From Streptomyces sp. NRRL S-340 (GTDB lineage: Bacteria; Actinomycetota; Actinomycetes; Streptomycetales; Streptomycetaceae), in contig NZ_JOIY01000077.1 in the NCBI RefSeq assembly GCF_000720185.1, positions 1-14,837 on the forward strand: a stretch of 14,837 nucleotides of DNA, in the 5' to 3' direction. Within the stretch, counting starts at the first letter, position 1. The number at the start of each line of letters is the position of its first letter. Under the pieces are notes generated by a model. The model did not search any database, was not told the DNA's origin, and was given only the letters and a program-made list of their open reading frames with translations. The position numbers and the translations under genes are program-made. Of the stretch, positions 6,093-13,016 are shown in pieces.

Positions 6093-6881
6093 ATGACCAC
6101 CGCCCCGGAGCGCATGCCCGCCCTCTACCTCAGCCACGGCGCGCCGCCGCTCGCCGACGACCCCGTGTGGCCCGGCCAGCTCGCCGCCTGGTCCGCCGCG
6201 CTGCCGCGCCCCCGGGCGGTCCTCGTCGTCTCCGCCCACTGGGAGGAGGCCCCGCTCGCCCTCGGCGCCGTGGAGACGGTCCCCCTGGTCTACGACTTCT
6301 GGGGCTTCCCCGAGCACTACTACCGGGTGCGGTACGCCGCCCCCGGCGCCCCCGGACTCGCCGAACGGGTGCGCAAGCTGCTGCGCGGCCCCGGCCTGCC
6401 CGTGCAGGACGTGCCCGACCGGGGCCTGGACCACGGCGCGTACGTCCCGCTCGTCGAGATGTTCCCCGACGCCGACATCCCCGTCCTGCAGGTCTCCATG
6501 CCGACCCTCGACCCGGTGAAGCTCATGGACATCGGCCGCAGGCTGGCGCCCCTGCGCGACGAGGGCGTGCTGATCGTCGGATCCGGGTTCTTCACCCACA
6601 ATCTTGCCGCCCTGCGGTACACCGGCGAGGGCGTGCCGAGCTGGTCCTCCGAGTTCGACGACTGGGGCAGGCGTGCCCTGGAAGCCCGCGACTGGGACGC
6701 GCTGCTGGACTTCCTCGACAAGGCCCCGGCCGGACGGTACGCCCACCCGCGCACCGAGCACTTCGCCCCGCTGTTCGTGACCATGGGCGCGGCGGAGGCC
6801 GCGGGGGAGCTGGACGCACAGCGGTCGGTGATCGACGGCTTCTGGATGGGAATGGCGAAGCGGTCGGTTCAGTTCGGCTGA
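6093..6881 (+). CDS. DODA-type extradiol aromatic ring-opening dioxygenase (YgiD/LigB superfamily)
   Basis: A 262-residue cytosolic metal enzyme of the LigB/4,5-DOPA dioxygenase family; full length for the family (E. coli YgiD is similar). Expected metal ligands are visible: H15 in L-S-H-G-A-P, H49 in S-A-H-W and H223 in E-H-F-A-P-L. Further conserved His are H114 in D-H-G-A-Y and H169 in S-G-F-F-T-H-N. Such enzymes use Fe(II) or Zn(II) and open catechol rings between carbons outside the diol; the real substrate here is unknown. The ATG at 6093 is chosen because it gives the family N-terminus and follows AGAAAG. The GTG at 5976 that opens the frame overlaps the promoter -10 and is rejected. 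It diverges from a marR gene whose putative operators cover this promoter, suggesting induction by an aromatic compound. Confidence 0.9.
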   Translation: MTTAPERMPALYLSHGAPPLADDPVWPGQLAAWSAALPRPRAVLVVSAHWEEAPLALGAVETVPLVYDFWGFPEHYYRVRYAAPGAPGLAERVRKLLRGPGLPVQDVPDRGLDHGAYVPLVEMFPDADIPVLQVSMPTLDPVKLMDIGRRLAPLRDEGVLIVGSGFFTHNLAALRYTGEGVPSWSSEFDDWGRRALEARDWDALLDFLDKAPAGRYAHPRTEHFAPLFVTMGAAEAAGELDAQRSVIDGFWMGMAKRSVQFG

Positions 6882-6885
6882 GGTG

Positions 6886-6998
6886 TCCGGCCGGTCGGGA
6901 CGTCCGTTCGGTCGGGACGTCCGTTCGGCCGGGACGTCCGTTCGGCCGGGACGTCCGTCCGGTCGGGACGTCCGTCCGGCCGGGGTCCGCCCGGCAGG
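6886..6998. repeat. 17-bp tandem repeat, five near-perfect and further degenerate copies
   Basis: The core GGGACGTCCG recurs at 6897, 6914, 6931, 6948 and 6965, exactly 17 bp apart, and a degraded copy starts at 6982. The unit reads GGGACGTCCGTTCGGYC and contains the palindrome GGACGTCC. The period is not a multiple of three, so an open frame through it cannot keep one peptide repeat, which argues against coding. It begins within 20 bp of the dioxygenase stop codon. Confidence 0.9.
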
Positions 6999-7260
6999 GG
7001 TTCGCTCCGCCGGGTGTCCGTCCGGCGGAGGTGCCCGTCGGGTCAGGGTTTCCCTCCGGCCGGGATCTCCCCCCCGGCCGGGGTGTCCCTCCAGCCTGGG
7101 TGTCCGCCCGGTCGGGGCTTCCGTCCGGCTGAAGTGTCCGCCCGGCCTCGGCGTCAGTCCGCCCGGCCCGGGGGTCGGCCCGTCCGGGCCGTGGCGGGCG
7201 GTGTCCGGGAATCTCCCGAGATCCCGGCTTTGCGGCAACCTCCGGGCGGCGCCGCCCGTC
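6999..7260. repeat. Degenerate continuation of the 17-bp repeat, ending in a 16-bp palindrome
   Basis: Related CGGSCGGGGTGTCCGTCCGG-like units continue with growing divergence to about 7195. Near the end lies a perfect palindrome CGGGCGGCGCCGCCCG (7243-7258), which could fold as a short hairpin. No gene is seen. If the dioxygenase transcript ends here, this hairpin is the best terminator candidate, but it has no U-tract. Confidence 0.5.
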
Positions 7261-7333
7261 CATGAGGGTGGAGGGGCGATGGAGGATGACGCTCTTCCGC
7301 TGCGGGGACTGCGATATCCGTGTGACGGGTGTC

Positions 7334-7460
7334 TCATGCGACGGGCCGCCGACGGGGGGTCGGCCCGGCTCGGGGAGGGTGCGACTCCCACCCTGACCTG
7401 CGGCTCCGCGACCCCTGCCGCAGTGCGAGACCCGGCGTGGCCGGACAGGGTACTGCATGA
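7334..7460 (+). ncRNA. Candidate structured RNA domain upstream of hrdD
   Basis: TCATGC (7334-7339) pairs with GCATGA (7455-7460), extended by a G-U pair, and closes a 127-nt segment. Inside lie GCCGAC/GTCGGC (7348-7353, 7359-7364), GGGTG/CACCC (7377-7381, 7389-7393), CTGCGGC/GCCGCAG (7398-7404, 7417-7423) and CCGG/CCGG (7432-7435, 7441-7444). This is a closed multi-hairpin arrangement like a riboswitch. GGTGCGACTCC (7378-7388) and ACAGGGTACTGC (7445-7456) faintly recall the cobalamin riboswitch core and B12 box, but the canonical box is not intact. GC-rich DNA folds easily, so confidence is low. Confidence 0.25.
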
Positions 7461-7483
7461 TCAGAAAAATCGGGGGGCGGGTT

Positions 7484-7510
7484 GGGAATTCTGTCCGGTT
7501 TCAAGTCGTT
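7484..7510 (+). promoter_or_regulatory. SigR-type promoter of hrdD (GGGAAT-N18-GTT)
   Basis: GGGAAT (7484-7489) is separated by exactly 18 bp from GTT (7508-7510), matching the SigR consensus GGAAT-N18-GTT. It lies about 98 bp upstream of the hrdD start. In S. coelicolor hrdD is a known member of the SigR thiol-stress regulon, which fits. The predicted transcript starts near 7516. Confidence 0.8.
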
Positions 7511-7607
7511 GTTCCCATCGGATGCGGGGCACCCGAGGAGAGTCCCCCCAGAGAGTGCCGAGCGTCCTGTGGACCACCCGCTGACACACCATCGCAAGGG
7601 AGCACGC

Positions 7608-8633
<1,026 letters not shown>

Positions 8634-8638
8634 CTCCG

Positions 8639-8678
8639 GGCCGGACGGGAGTGCCCCCGCGCGGGGCACCCCCCGGCC
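8639..8678 (+). terminator. Stem-loop terminator after hrdD
   Basis: Inner stem GTGCCCC (8651-8657) with GGGGCAC (8663-8669) around CGCGC; outer stem GGCCGG (8639-8644) with CCGGCC (8673-8678). It begins 6 bp after the hrdD stop. It has no U-tract, as is common for Streptomyces terminators. Confidence 0.6.
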
Positions 8679-9275
8679 GGAGCGTGAGCCAGGGGAGCTG
8701 GGCGTGTCGTGCCGGCGGGGCGCGTATGCCACCGGCCCACTCCGACCGCGTACGCCTGGTGGCGAAAGCCCGCGCAAACATGGCTGTGGAGCGTCGCTTC
8801 AAGGGGCGGCGCGCCGGGAACAACCCTTGCGGGCCCGGAGTTCTGGCTCCCGAGCGGCCCTCCACGACCCGACGACATGGCATCGCACCGCGCGGCAGGC
8901 CGGGCGGTGCCCGCAGACCACGTCCCGACGCACTCCCCCCGGCGCCGGGACCTTCCCAGAGCCGGGCTTCGGCGCCTTCCCCCGGGCGCCGGAGCCCGGC
9001 TCCATCATCTGCCGGAGGGGCTGAGGAGGGCCGGGGCCGGTCCGTACGACGGCGTGCGGCTGCCCGCAGGTACGACGGGGCCGTACGGCTGCCTCTCCCG
9101 CGGCGGCCTCTGCCCGCCTCTCCCGCGGCGGCTTCTCGTCCGGCGGCCTCGTGTACGAGGGGGACGGCACGGGGTGGCCCGAACTACAGGCGGGAAACTC
9201 CTGCGGTGCCCGGTCGGCCGGGCACGCGGGGGAGGCGGGGCACCCCGGACCTGAACCCCGGGGTGACCCGCCAGA
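8679..9275. other. Gene-poor spacer between hrdD and the second tetR
   Basis: About 600 bp with no gene I can support. Open frames exist on both strands but give Arg/Pro/Gly-rich strings without domains. It contains GGGAAC-N18-GTT (8816-8842), resembling a SigR/ECF promoter, and a 17-bp direct repeat at 9091-9132. The GGGAAC hit could arise by chance, since it has no clear downstream gene closer than tetR at 9311. Confidence 0.55.
9091..9132. repeat. 17-bp direct repeat, two copies 25 bp apart
   Basis: GCCTCTCCCGCGGCGGC occurs at 9091-9107 and 9116-9132 without mismatch; a weaker third unit follows at about 9133-9150. Confidence 0.8.
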
Positions 9276-9290
9276 TGGCAGATTCTGCCA
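9276..9290. promoter_or_regulatory. Putative TetR operator 1 for the second tetR (TGGCAGA-T-TCTGCCA)
   Basis: A perfect 7-1-7 inverted repeat ending 20 bp before the GTG start. It covers the expected -35 region of the tetR promoter, a typical autorepression site. Confidence 0.7.
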
Positions 9291-9293
9291 CAC

Positions 9294-9308
9294 CGGCATA
9301 ATCTGCCG
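9294..9308. promoter_or_regulatory. Putative TetR operator 2 overlapping the -10 element (CGGCA-TAATC-TGCCG)
   Basis: A 5-5-5 dyad that matches operator 1 at 11 of 13 core positions (GGCA-N5-TGCC with TCTGCC conserved). The centres are 18 bp apart. It contains the likely -10 hexamer CATAAT (9297-9302), 8 nt from the GTG at 9311, so the transcript is predicted to be leaderless. Confidence 0.68.
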
Positions 9309-9310
9309 AG

Positions 9311-10135
9311 GTGACGAGTCCCACCCCCGCTGACCGCAAGTCCCTTTCCGGGCCCCTTCCCCGGCCCGCCTCCCCGGCTCTCTCCCTGACCGAGCGCCGC
9401 AAGGCCGCCACCCGTATGGAGATCGCCCTGGCGGCGGCCCGCCTCTTCATGACCCGGGGACTGCGTGCCACCCGCGCCGAGGACATCGCCCGGGCGGCGG
9501 GGGTCGCCCCGCGGACCTTCTACCGTTACTTCGCCACCAAGGAAGAGGCCGTGGCGCCCTGTTACGCGGCGGGCGCCGAGCGGTGGAGGGAGGCGGTCCG
9601 GGACGCCCCGGCGCAGCTCACCGTCCCGGAGGCGCTGGCCCACGCGGTGCGGCACACCTTCACCCCCGGTTCGGGGGTCTCGGCGATCTCCTGGCAGTGG
9701 GCGCGCACGCTCATCCGCCTGGCGGGGACCAGTCCGGCGGTGCGCAAGGTCTGGGCCGAGGTCTGCCAGGAGTCGGAACGCGAGCTGGCCCGGATCCTCG
9801 AACTCCGCTCGGCACCCGAACTCGGCTCGGCACCCGAACTCGGCTCGGCACCGGAACACCGCCCGGACCCGGAACCTCCCGTCCCCGCGCCCGGAAACCA
9901 GCTGACGCCGGCATCGGAACCGCCCCTCCCGGCTCCCGGACTCGCCCTGCCCGGCCCCGGCCTCCGCTTCTCGGCGGCCGTGGCGAGTGCCGCCGTGCGC
10001 GTGGCCGTGGAGGCCTGGGCCACCGGTGAGGCACCGCCCACCGGCCCGGACGGCCCGGCCGCCCTGGCCCTGCGCAATCTCGCGGCCCTGCGGGACTTCC
10101 CCTGGACCACCCACCCCGCCCCTGAGTCTTGCTGA
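9311..10135 (+). CDS. TetR family transcriptional regulator with a repeat-bearing Pro/Ala-rich insertion
   Basis: A 274-residue regulator, longer than the usual 190-220. The helix-turn-helix spans about residues 35-82 (M-E-I-A-L-A-A-A-R-L-F ... E-D-I-A-R-A-A-G-V-A-P-R-T-F-Y-R-Y-F-A-T-K). Residues 166-217 are a Pro/Ala/Glu-rich insertion that starts with tandem hexapeptides (S-A-P-E-L-G) from an 18-bp DNA repeat; after it the alpha-helical ligand domain resumes. The GTG at 9311 is chosen because a -10 lies 8 nt upstream and there is no ribosome binding site, the leaderless pattern. Two operator-like dyads cover the promoter, indicating autorepression. By position it looks like the orthologue of S. 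coelicolor SCO3201, which from memory represses antibiotic production and sporulation when overexpressed. It converges on a WYL regulator gene. Confidence 0.9.
   Translation: MTSPTPADRKSLSGPLPRPASPALSLTERRKAATRMEIALAAARLFMTRGLRATRAEDIARAAGVAPRTFYRYFATKEEAVAPCYAAGAERWREAVRDAPAQLTVPEALAHAVRHTFTPGSGVSAISWQWARTLIRLAGTSPAVRKVWAEVCQESERELARILELRSAPELGSAPELGSAPEHRPDPEPPVPAPGNQLTPASEPPLPAPGLALPGPGLRFSAAVASAAVRVAVEAWATGEAPPTGPDGPAALALRNLAALRDFPWTTHPAPESC
9807..9858 (+). repeat. 18-bp in-frame tandem repeat in the second tetR
   Basis: GCTCGGCACCCGAACTCG at 9807-9824 is repeated exactly at 9825-9842 and partly (GCTCGGCACCGGAACA) at 9843-9858. Eighteen bases encode six residues, so expansion or loss changes linker length without breaking the protein. 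Confidence 0.88.
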
Positions 10136-10160
10136 GTTCCCCTGAGTTCCCCTGAGTCCG
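10121..10160. repeat. 10-bp tandem repeat across the tetR stop codon
   Basis: Four consecutive 10-mers: CCTGAGTCTT, GCTGAGTTCC, CCTGAGTTCC, CCTGAGTCCG. The TGA in the second unit is the stop codon of the tetR gene at 10133-10135. Because the period is not a multiple of three, copy-number change would alter the C-terminus. Confidence 0.85.
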
Positions 10161-10196
10161 TCCGAGCCCGCCCCCGCCCGGCCCACTCGTTCCGGC

Positions 10197-11195
10197 CTAC
10201 GCCCCACCCTCCGCTGCTCCGCCCTCCGGCCCGGCCCCCGCCGCCCGCGTCATCCGCGCCCCCAACGCCCGTACGCACTCCACGAGTTCCTGTGGTTCCC
10301 GCACCGTGAACTCGAAACCCAGCGTCGCCAGCCGCACGGCGAGCCACTCCACCCGGTCGCCGACCGTGGCGCGGAGCCGGCAGCCGCCCTCCGGCAGGGG
10401 CTCCGGTGTGCCGAGCCAGCCCGGCAGCCGTGCGGCGACCGTCTCGGCGGACTCGGGAAAGGTGACCGCGAAGGTGTACGTCTCCTGCCGCCGCTGCATC
10501 GAGTGGCGCAGGTACTCGGCCGCGCTCCCGGTGGGCAGCTCGCGCGGGGCGAAGCGGGCACCGGTCGGGAAGGGCTCGCTGACCCGGTCGACGCGGAACG
10601 TCCGCCAGTCGGCCCGGTCCAGGTCGTAGGCGACGAGGTACCAGCGGCGTCCGGTCGACACCAGCCGGTACGGCTCCGCCAGGCGCCGGGTGCCGGTGCC
10701 GTCACCGGCGCGGTAGGCGAAGCGCAGCCGCTCCCGCCCGGCGACCGCCGAGGCCATCACGGTCAGCGTCTCGGGTGTGACGGAGGCCCCGTCTCCGCTG
10801 GTGAGCGGTGTGGTGGCGGCCTGGAGCGTGGAGACGCGGTGGCGCAGCCGGGCCGGCAGCACCTGCTCCAGTTTCGCCAGCGCCCGCACCGACGCCTCGT
10901 CCACCCCCTCGATCGCGTGCCCGGCCCCGGCCCGCAGACCGACCGCGATGGCCACGGCCTCCTCGTCGTCGAGCACGAGCGGCGGCATCGCCTTGCCCGC
11001 GACCAGCCGGTACCCGCCGTCGGAGCCCATGGTCGCCTGCACCGGGTAGCCCAGCTCGCGCAGCCGGTCGATGTCGCGCCGGACGGTCCGCCGGGACACC
11101 CCGAGCCGATCGGCCAGTTCGCCGCCGGGCCACTCGCGGGGTGTCTGGAGCAGGGACAGGAGCTGGAGGAGCCGTGCCGGGGTGTCCGTCGTCAT
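10197..11195 (-). CDS. YafY/DeoR-like transcriptional regulator with HTH_11 and WYL domains
   Basis: A 332-residue regulator. The N-terminal winged helix (about residues 7-55) reads L-A-D-R-L-G-V-S-R-R-T-V-R-R-D-I-D-R-L-R-E-L-G-Y-P-V, typical of the YafY family. The WYL domain lies at about 145-215 with R-W-Y-L-V-A-Y-D-L-D and W-R-T-F-R-V-D-R-V, followed by a C-terminal extension (WCX-like) to about 320. WYL domains sense nucleic acids or small ligands. The ATG at 11193-11195 begins the family motif a few residues later. It diverges from a DHA2 exporter across 62 bp holding one 19-bp dyad, so control of that exporter and itself is likely. The Ala/Gly-rich C-terminal tail is probably disordered. 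Confidence 0.92.
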   Translation of the reverse strand: MTTDTPARLLQLLSLLQTPREWPGGELADRLGVSRRTVRRDIDRLRELGYPVQATMGSDGGYRLVAGKAMPPLVLDDEEAVAIAVGLRAGAGHAIEGVDEASVRALAKLEQVLPARLRHRVSTLQAATTPLTSGDGASVTPETLTVMASAVAGRERLRFAYRAGDGTGTRRLAEPYRLVSTGRRWYLVAYDLDRADWRTFRVDRVSEPFPTGARFAPRELPTGSAAEYLRHSMQRRQETYTFAVTFPESAETVAARLPGWLGTPEPLPEGGCRLRATVGDRVEWLAVRLATLGFEFTVREPQELVECVRALGARMTRAAGAGPEGGAAEGGA

Positions 11196-11217
11196 ACGTC
11201 CGAGGATGCCGCAGATC

Positions 11218-11236
11218 TAGGACATCATCTGACCTA
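11218..11236. promoter_or_regulatory. Putative operator of the YafY/WYL regulator (TAGGACA-TCATC-TGACCTA)
   Basis: A 7-5-7 inverted repeat with 6 of 7 arm positions complementary, in the 62-bp divergent gap. It overlaps the expected -35 region of the exporter promoter. Confidence 0.6.
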
Positions 11237-11245
11237 TTGCCGGAT

Positions 11246-11251
11246 TAGCTT
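11246..11251 (+). promoter_or_regulatory. -10 element of the second MFS gene, likely leaderless
   Basis: TAGCTT fits TANNNT and ends 6 nt before the ATG at 11258. No Shine-Dalgarno sequence is present, so translation is predicted from a leaderless mRNA. No canonical -35 was found, which suggests activation or a weak promoter. Confidence 0.5.
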
Positions 11252-11257
11252 GTCGGC

Positions 11258-12802
11258 ATGACCTCCAGCGAAACCCTCGTCAGCAGTTCCGTGCGGGCGG
11301 CAGACCGCCGCCGCTGGTTCGCGCTGGCGATCGTGATGACCGCGGCCTTCATGGACCTCGTGGACGTCACGATCGTCAACATCGCCATACCGTCCATCCA
11401 GAAGGACGCCGGCGCGTCCTTCAGCCAGATCCAGTGGATCACCGCCGGTTACGCCCTCGCCTTCGCGGCCGGGCTGATCACCGGCGGGCGGCTCGGGGAC
11501 ATCCACGGCCGCAAGCGGCTGTTCCTCCTCGGCATCGGGGGCTTCACCCTCGCCTCCGCGCTGTGCGGCTTCGCGGTGAACCCCGAGATGCTCGTCGTCT
11601 CCCGCATCCTTCAGGGCGCCATGGCGGCGATGATGGTCCCGCAGGTGCTGTCGATCGTGCACGCCACCTTCCCCGCGCACGAACGCGGCAAGGTCTTCGG
11701 CCTGTTCGGCGCGATCGTGGGGCTGGGCGCGGTCTCCGGGCCGCTGCTCGGCGCGCTGCTGACGGAGTGGAACCTGTTCGGTCTCGAGTGGCGGCCGATC
11801 TTCCTGATCAACCTTCCGGTGGGTGTGGCGGCCCTGCTGCTCGGCAGCCGGTTCATCACCGAGTCGAAGGCGCCGCGCGCGCTGAAACTGGATCTCGTCG
11901 GCGTCGCCCTCGTCACGCTCGGTCTGCTGATGCTGCTCTACCCGCTGACCCGGGGCCGTGAGCTGGGCTGGCCGCTGTGGGGGTACGCGTCGATGGCGGG
12001 TGCGCTGGTGGTGTTCGCGGTGCTCGTGGCGTACGAGCGGCGCAAGGCGGCGCGCGACGGCTCCCCGCTGGTCGAACTGTCGCTGTTCCGGGTGAAGAGC
12101 TTCGCGGCGGGCATCGCCGTGCAGACGGTCTTCGGGGTCGCGCTGGGCGTGTTCTTCCTGGTCTGGACGCTGTACATGCAGATCGGCCTGGGATGGAGCC
12201 CGCTGCGGGCGGGGCTGACCGGCGTCCCGTTCTCCCTCGCGGTGTCCGTGGCGGCGGGCATGTCCGTGCAGAAGCTGGTCCCGCGCTTCGGCCGCAAGGT
12301 GCTCCAGGCGGGCGCCCTGCTGATGGCCGCCGGCGTGCTGCTCTACATCTGGGAGTCCGGCCGCTACGGCCTGCACATCACTCCCTGGCAGATGGCGCTT
12401 CCGCTGGTCGTCATGGGCGTGGGCATGGGCCTGATCGTGGCTCCGCTGACGGACGCGGTCCTCTCCGGAGTGCCGCGGGAGCACGCGGGGTCGGCCTCCG
12501 GTCTGATCAACACCGTGCAGCAGATGGGCAACGCGCTGGGGCTCGGTCTGGTGTCGGTCGTGTTCTTCGGCGTGATCGGTGACCGGCTGACCCCGGCGCA
12601 GGTGGGCCCGGCCTTCGTCGACGCCTTCCAGCACGCCCTGTGGTGGGTGGCCGCGGTCCTGGGCGTCATCTTCGTCCTCATGGCCGCGCTGCCCGGCCGG
12701 CCGGCCCAGCACGTGGAGGGCGCGGCGGACGCCGAGGGGGCGGACGGGCCCGGCGGCGAGGGCCTCGCGTCCGGGGCCCGGGAGCGGGAACTCGTCGGCT
12801 GA
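11258..12802 (+). CDS. DHA2 family MFS drug-efflux transporter (14 transmembrane segments)
   Basis: A 514-residue inner-membrane antiporter of the EmrB/QacA-like DHA2 group. Helix 1 carries L-V-D36-V-T-I-V-N-I-A-I-P45, and motif A is G76-G-R-L-G-D81-I-H-G-R-K-R87 in loop 2-3. A Gly-rich helix 5 (motif C region) follows at about 150-165. The hydrophobic pattern is consistent with 14 helices. The final 35 or so residues are a charged, Gly/Ala/Glu-rich cytosolic tail. It is a paralogue of the exporter at 3793-5349, but the two are clearly diverged. It diverges from the YafY/WYL regulator and shares its operator-like dyad, so that regulator is the likely controller. A perfect terminator hairpin follows 19 bp after the stop. 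The substrate is unknown. Confidence 0.93.
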   Translation: MTSSETLVSSSVRAADRRRWFALAIVMTAAFMDLVDVTIVNIAIPSIQKDAGASFSQIQWITAGYALAFAAGLITGGRLGDIHGRKRLFLLGIGGFTLASALCGFAVNPEMLVVSRILQGAMAAMMVPQVLSIVHATFPAHERGKVFGLFGAIVGLGAVSGPLLGALLTEWNLFGLEWRPIFLINLPVGVAALLLGSRFITESKAPRALKLDLVGVALVTLGLLMLLYPLTRGRELGWPLWGYASMAGALVVFAVLVAYERRKAARDGSPLVELSLFRVKSFAAGIAVQTVFGVALGVFFLVWTLYMQIGLGWSPLRAGLTGVPFSLAVSVAAGMSVQKLVPRFGRKVLQAGALLMAAGVLLYIWESGRYGLHITPWQMALPLVVMGVGMGLIVAPLTDAVLSGVPREHAGSASGLINTVQQMGNALGLGLVSVVFFGVIGDRLTPAQVGPAFVDAFQHALWWVAAVLGVIFVLMAALPGRPAQHVEGAADAEGADGPGGEGLASGARERELVG

Positions 12803-12820
12803 GCGGGGGGACGGTCTGCG

Positions 12821-12850
12821 GGGCCCGGTACCGGGGAAGGTACCGGGCCC
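12821..12850 (+). terminator. Strong intrinsic-type terminator hairpin after the second MFS gene
   Basis: GGGCCCGGTACC (12821-12832) and GGTACCGGGCCC (12839-12850) form a perfect 12-bp stem around the 6-nt loop GGGGAA, followed by TTCG. It isolates the MFS gene from the fructose operon downstream. Confidence 0.88.
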
Positions 12851-12931
12851 TTCGCCGTACCCGGAGGGGGCGGCGTGTCCCGAAGGCCGTCACCCTTCCC
12901 TCCTCGCGGCCGCCCGAGTGTGCCCACTTGC

Positions 12932-12995
12932 GCCCGAACCTGTTTACTTCGCGGACATCCCGGCGTAGCCTCCGAGAGAAACCACAAGTTCGGGC
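12932..12995. promoter_or_regulatory. Putative FruR operator pair flanking the fruR promoter
   Basis: GCCCGAACCTGT (12932-12943) and ACAAGTTCGGGC (12984-12995) are inverted repeats matching at 11 of 12 positions with a 40-bp gap. The promoter lies between them. The pair is a good candidate for autorepression by FruR, possibly through looping; DeoR-family repressors often bind several sites. Confidence 0.6.
12943..12971 (+). promoter_or_regulatory. fruR operon promoter (TTTACT-N17-TAGCCT)
   Basis: -35 TTTACT (12943-12948), 17-bp spacer, -10 TAGCCT (12966-12971). The start would be near 12978, giving a leader of about 40 nt that includes the GGAGG ribosome binding site at 13003-13007. Confidence 0.6.
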
Positions 12996-13016
12996 ATCAG
13001 TCGGAGGCAAACGGAC

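Noticed and set aside
7348..7364. Minus-strand hairpin with a C-rich loop, considered as an actinobacterial 6C RNA
   Set aside because: 6C RNAs have two such hairpins; only one C-loop hairpin is present here and the loop is five bases.
6883..7584. 233-residue open frame through the 17-bp repeat and the hrdD upstream region
   Set aside because: The repeat period is not a multiple of three, the product is Arg/Gly/Pro-rich, and the frame runs through the SigR promoter.
7482..7607. 42-residue N-terminal extension of HrdD
   Set aside because: Its start lies upstream of and inside the SigR promoter, and the ATG at 7608 has AAGGGAG 5 nt upstream and gives the N-terminus I recall for HrdD.
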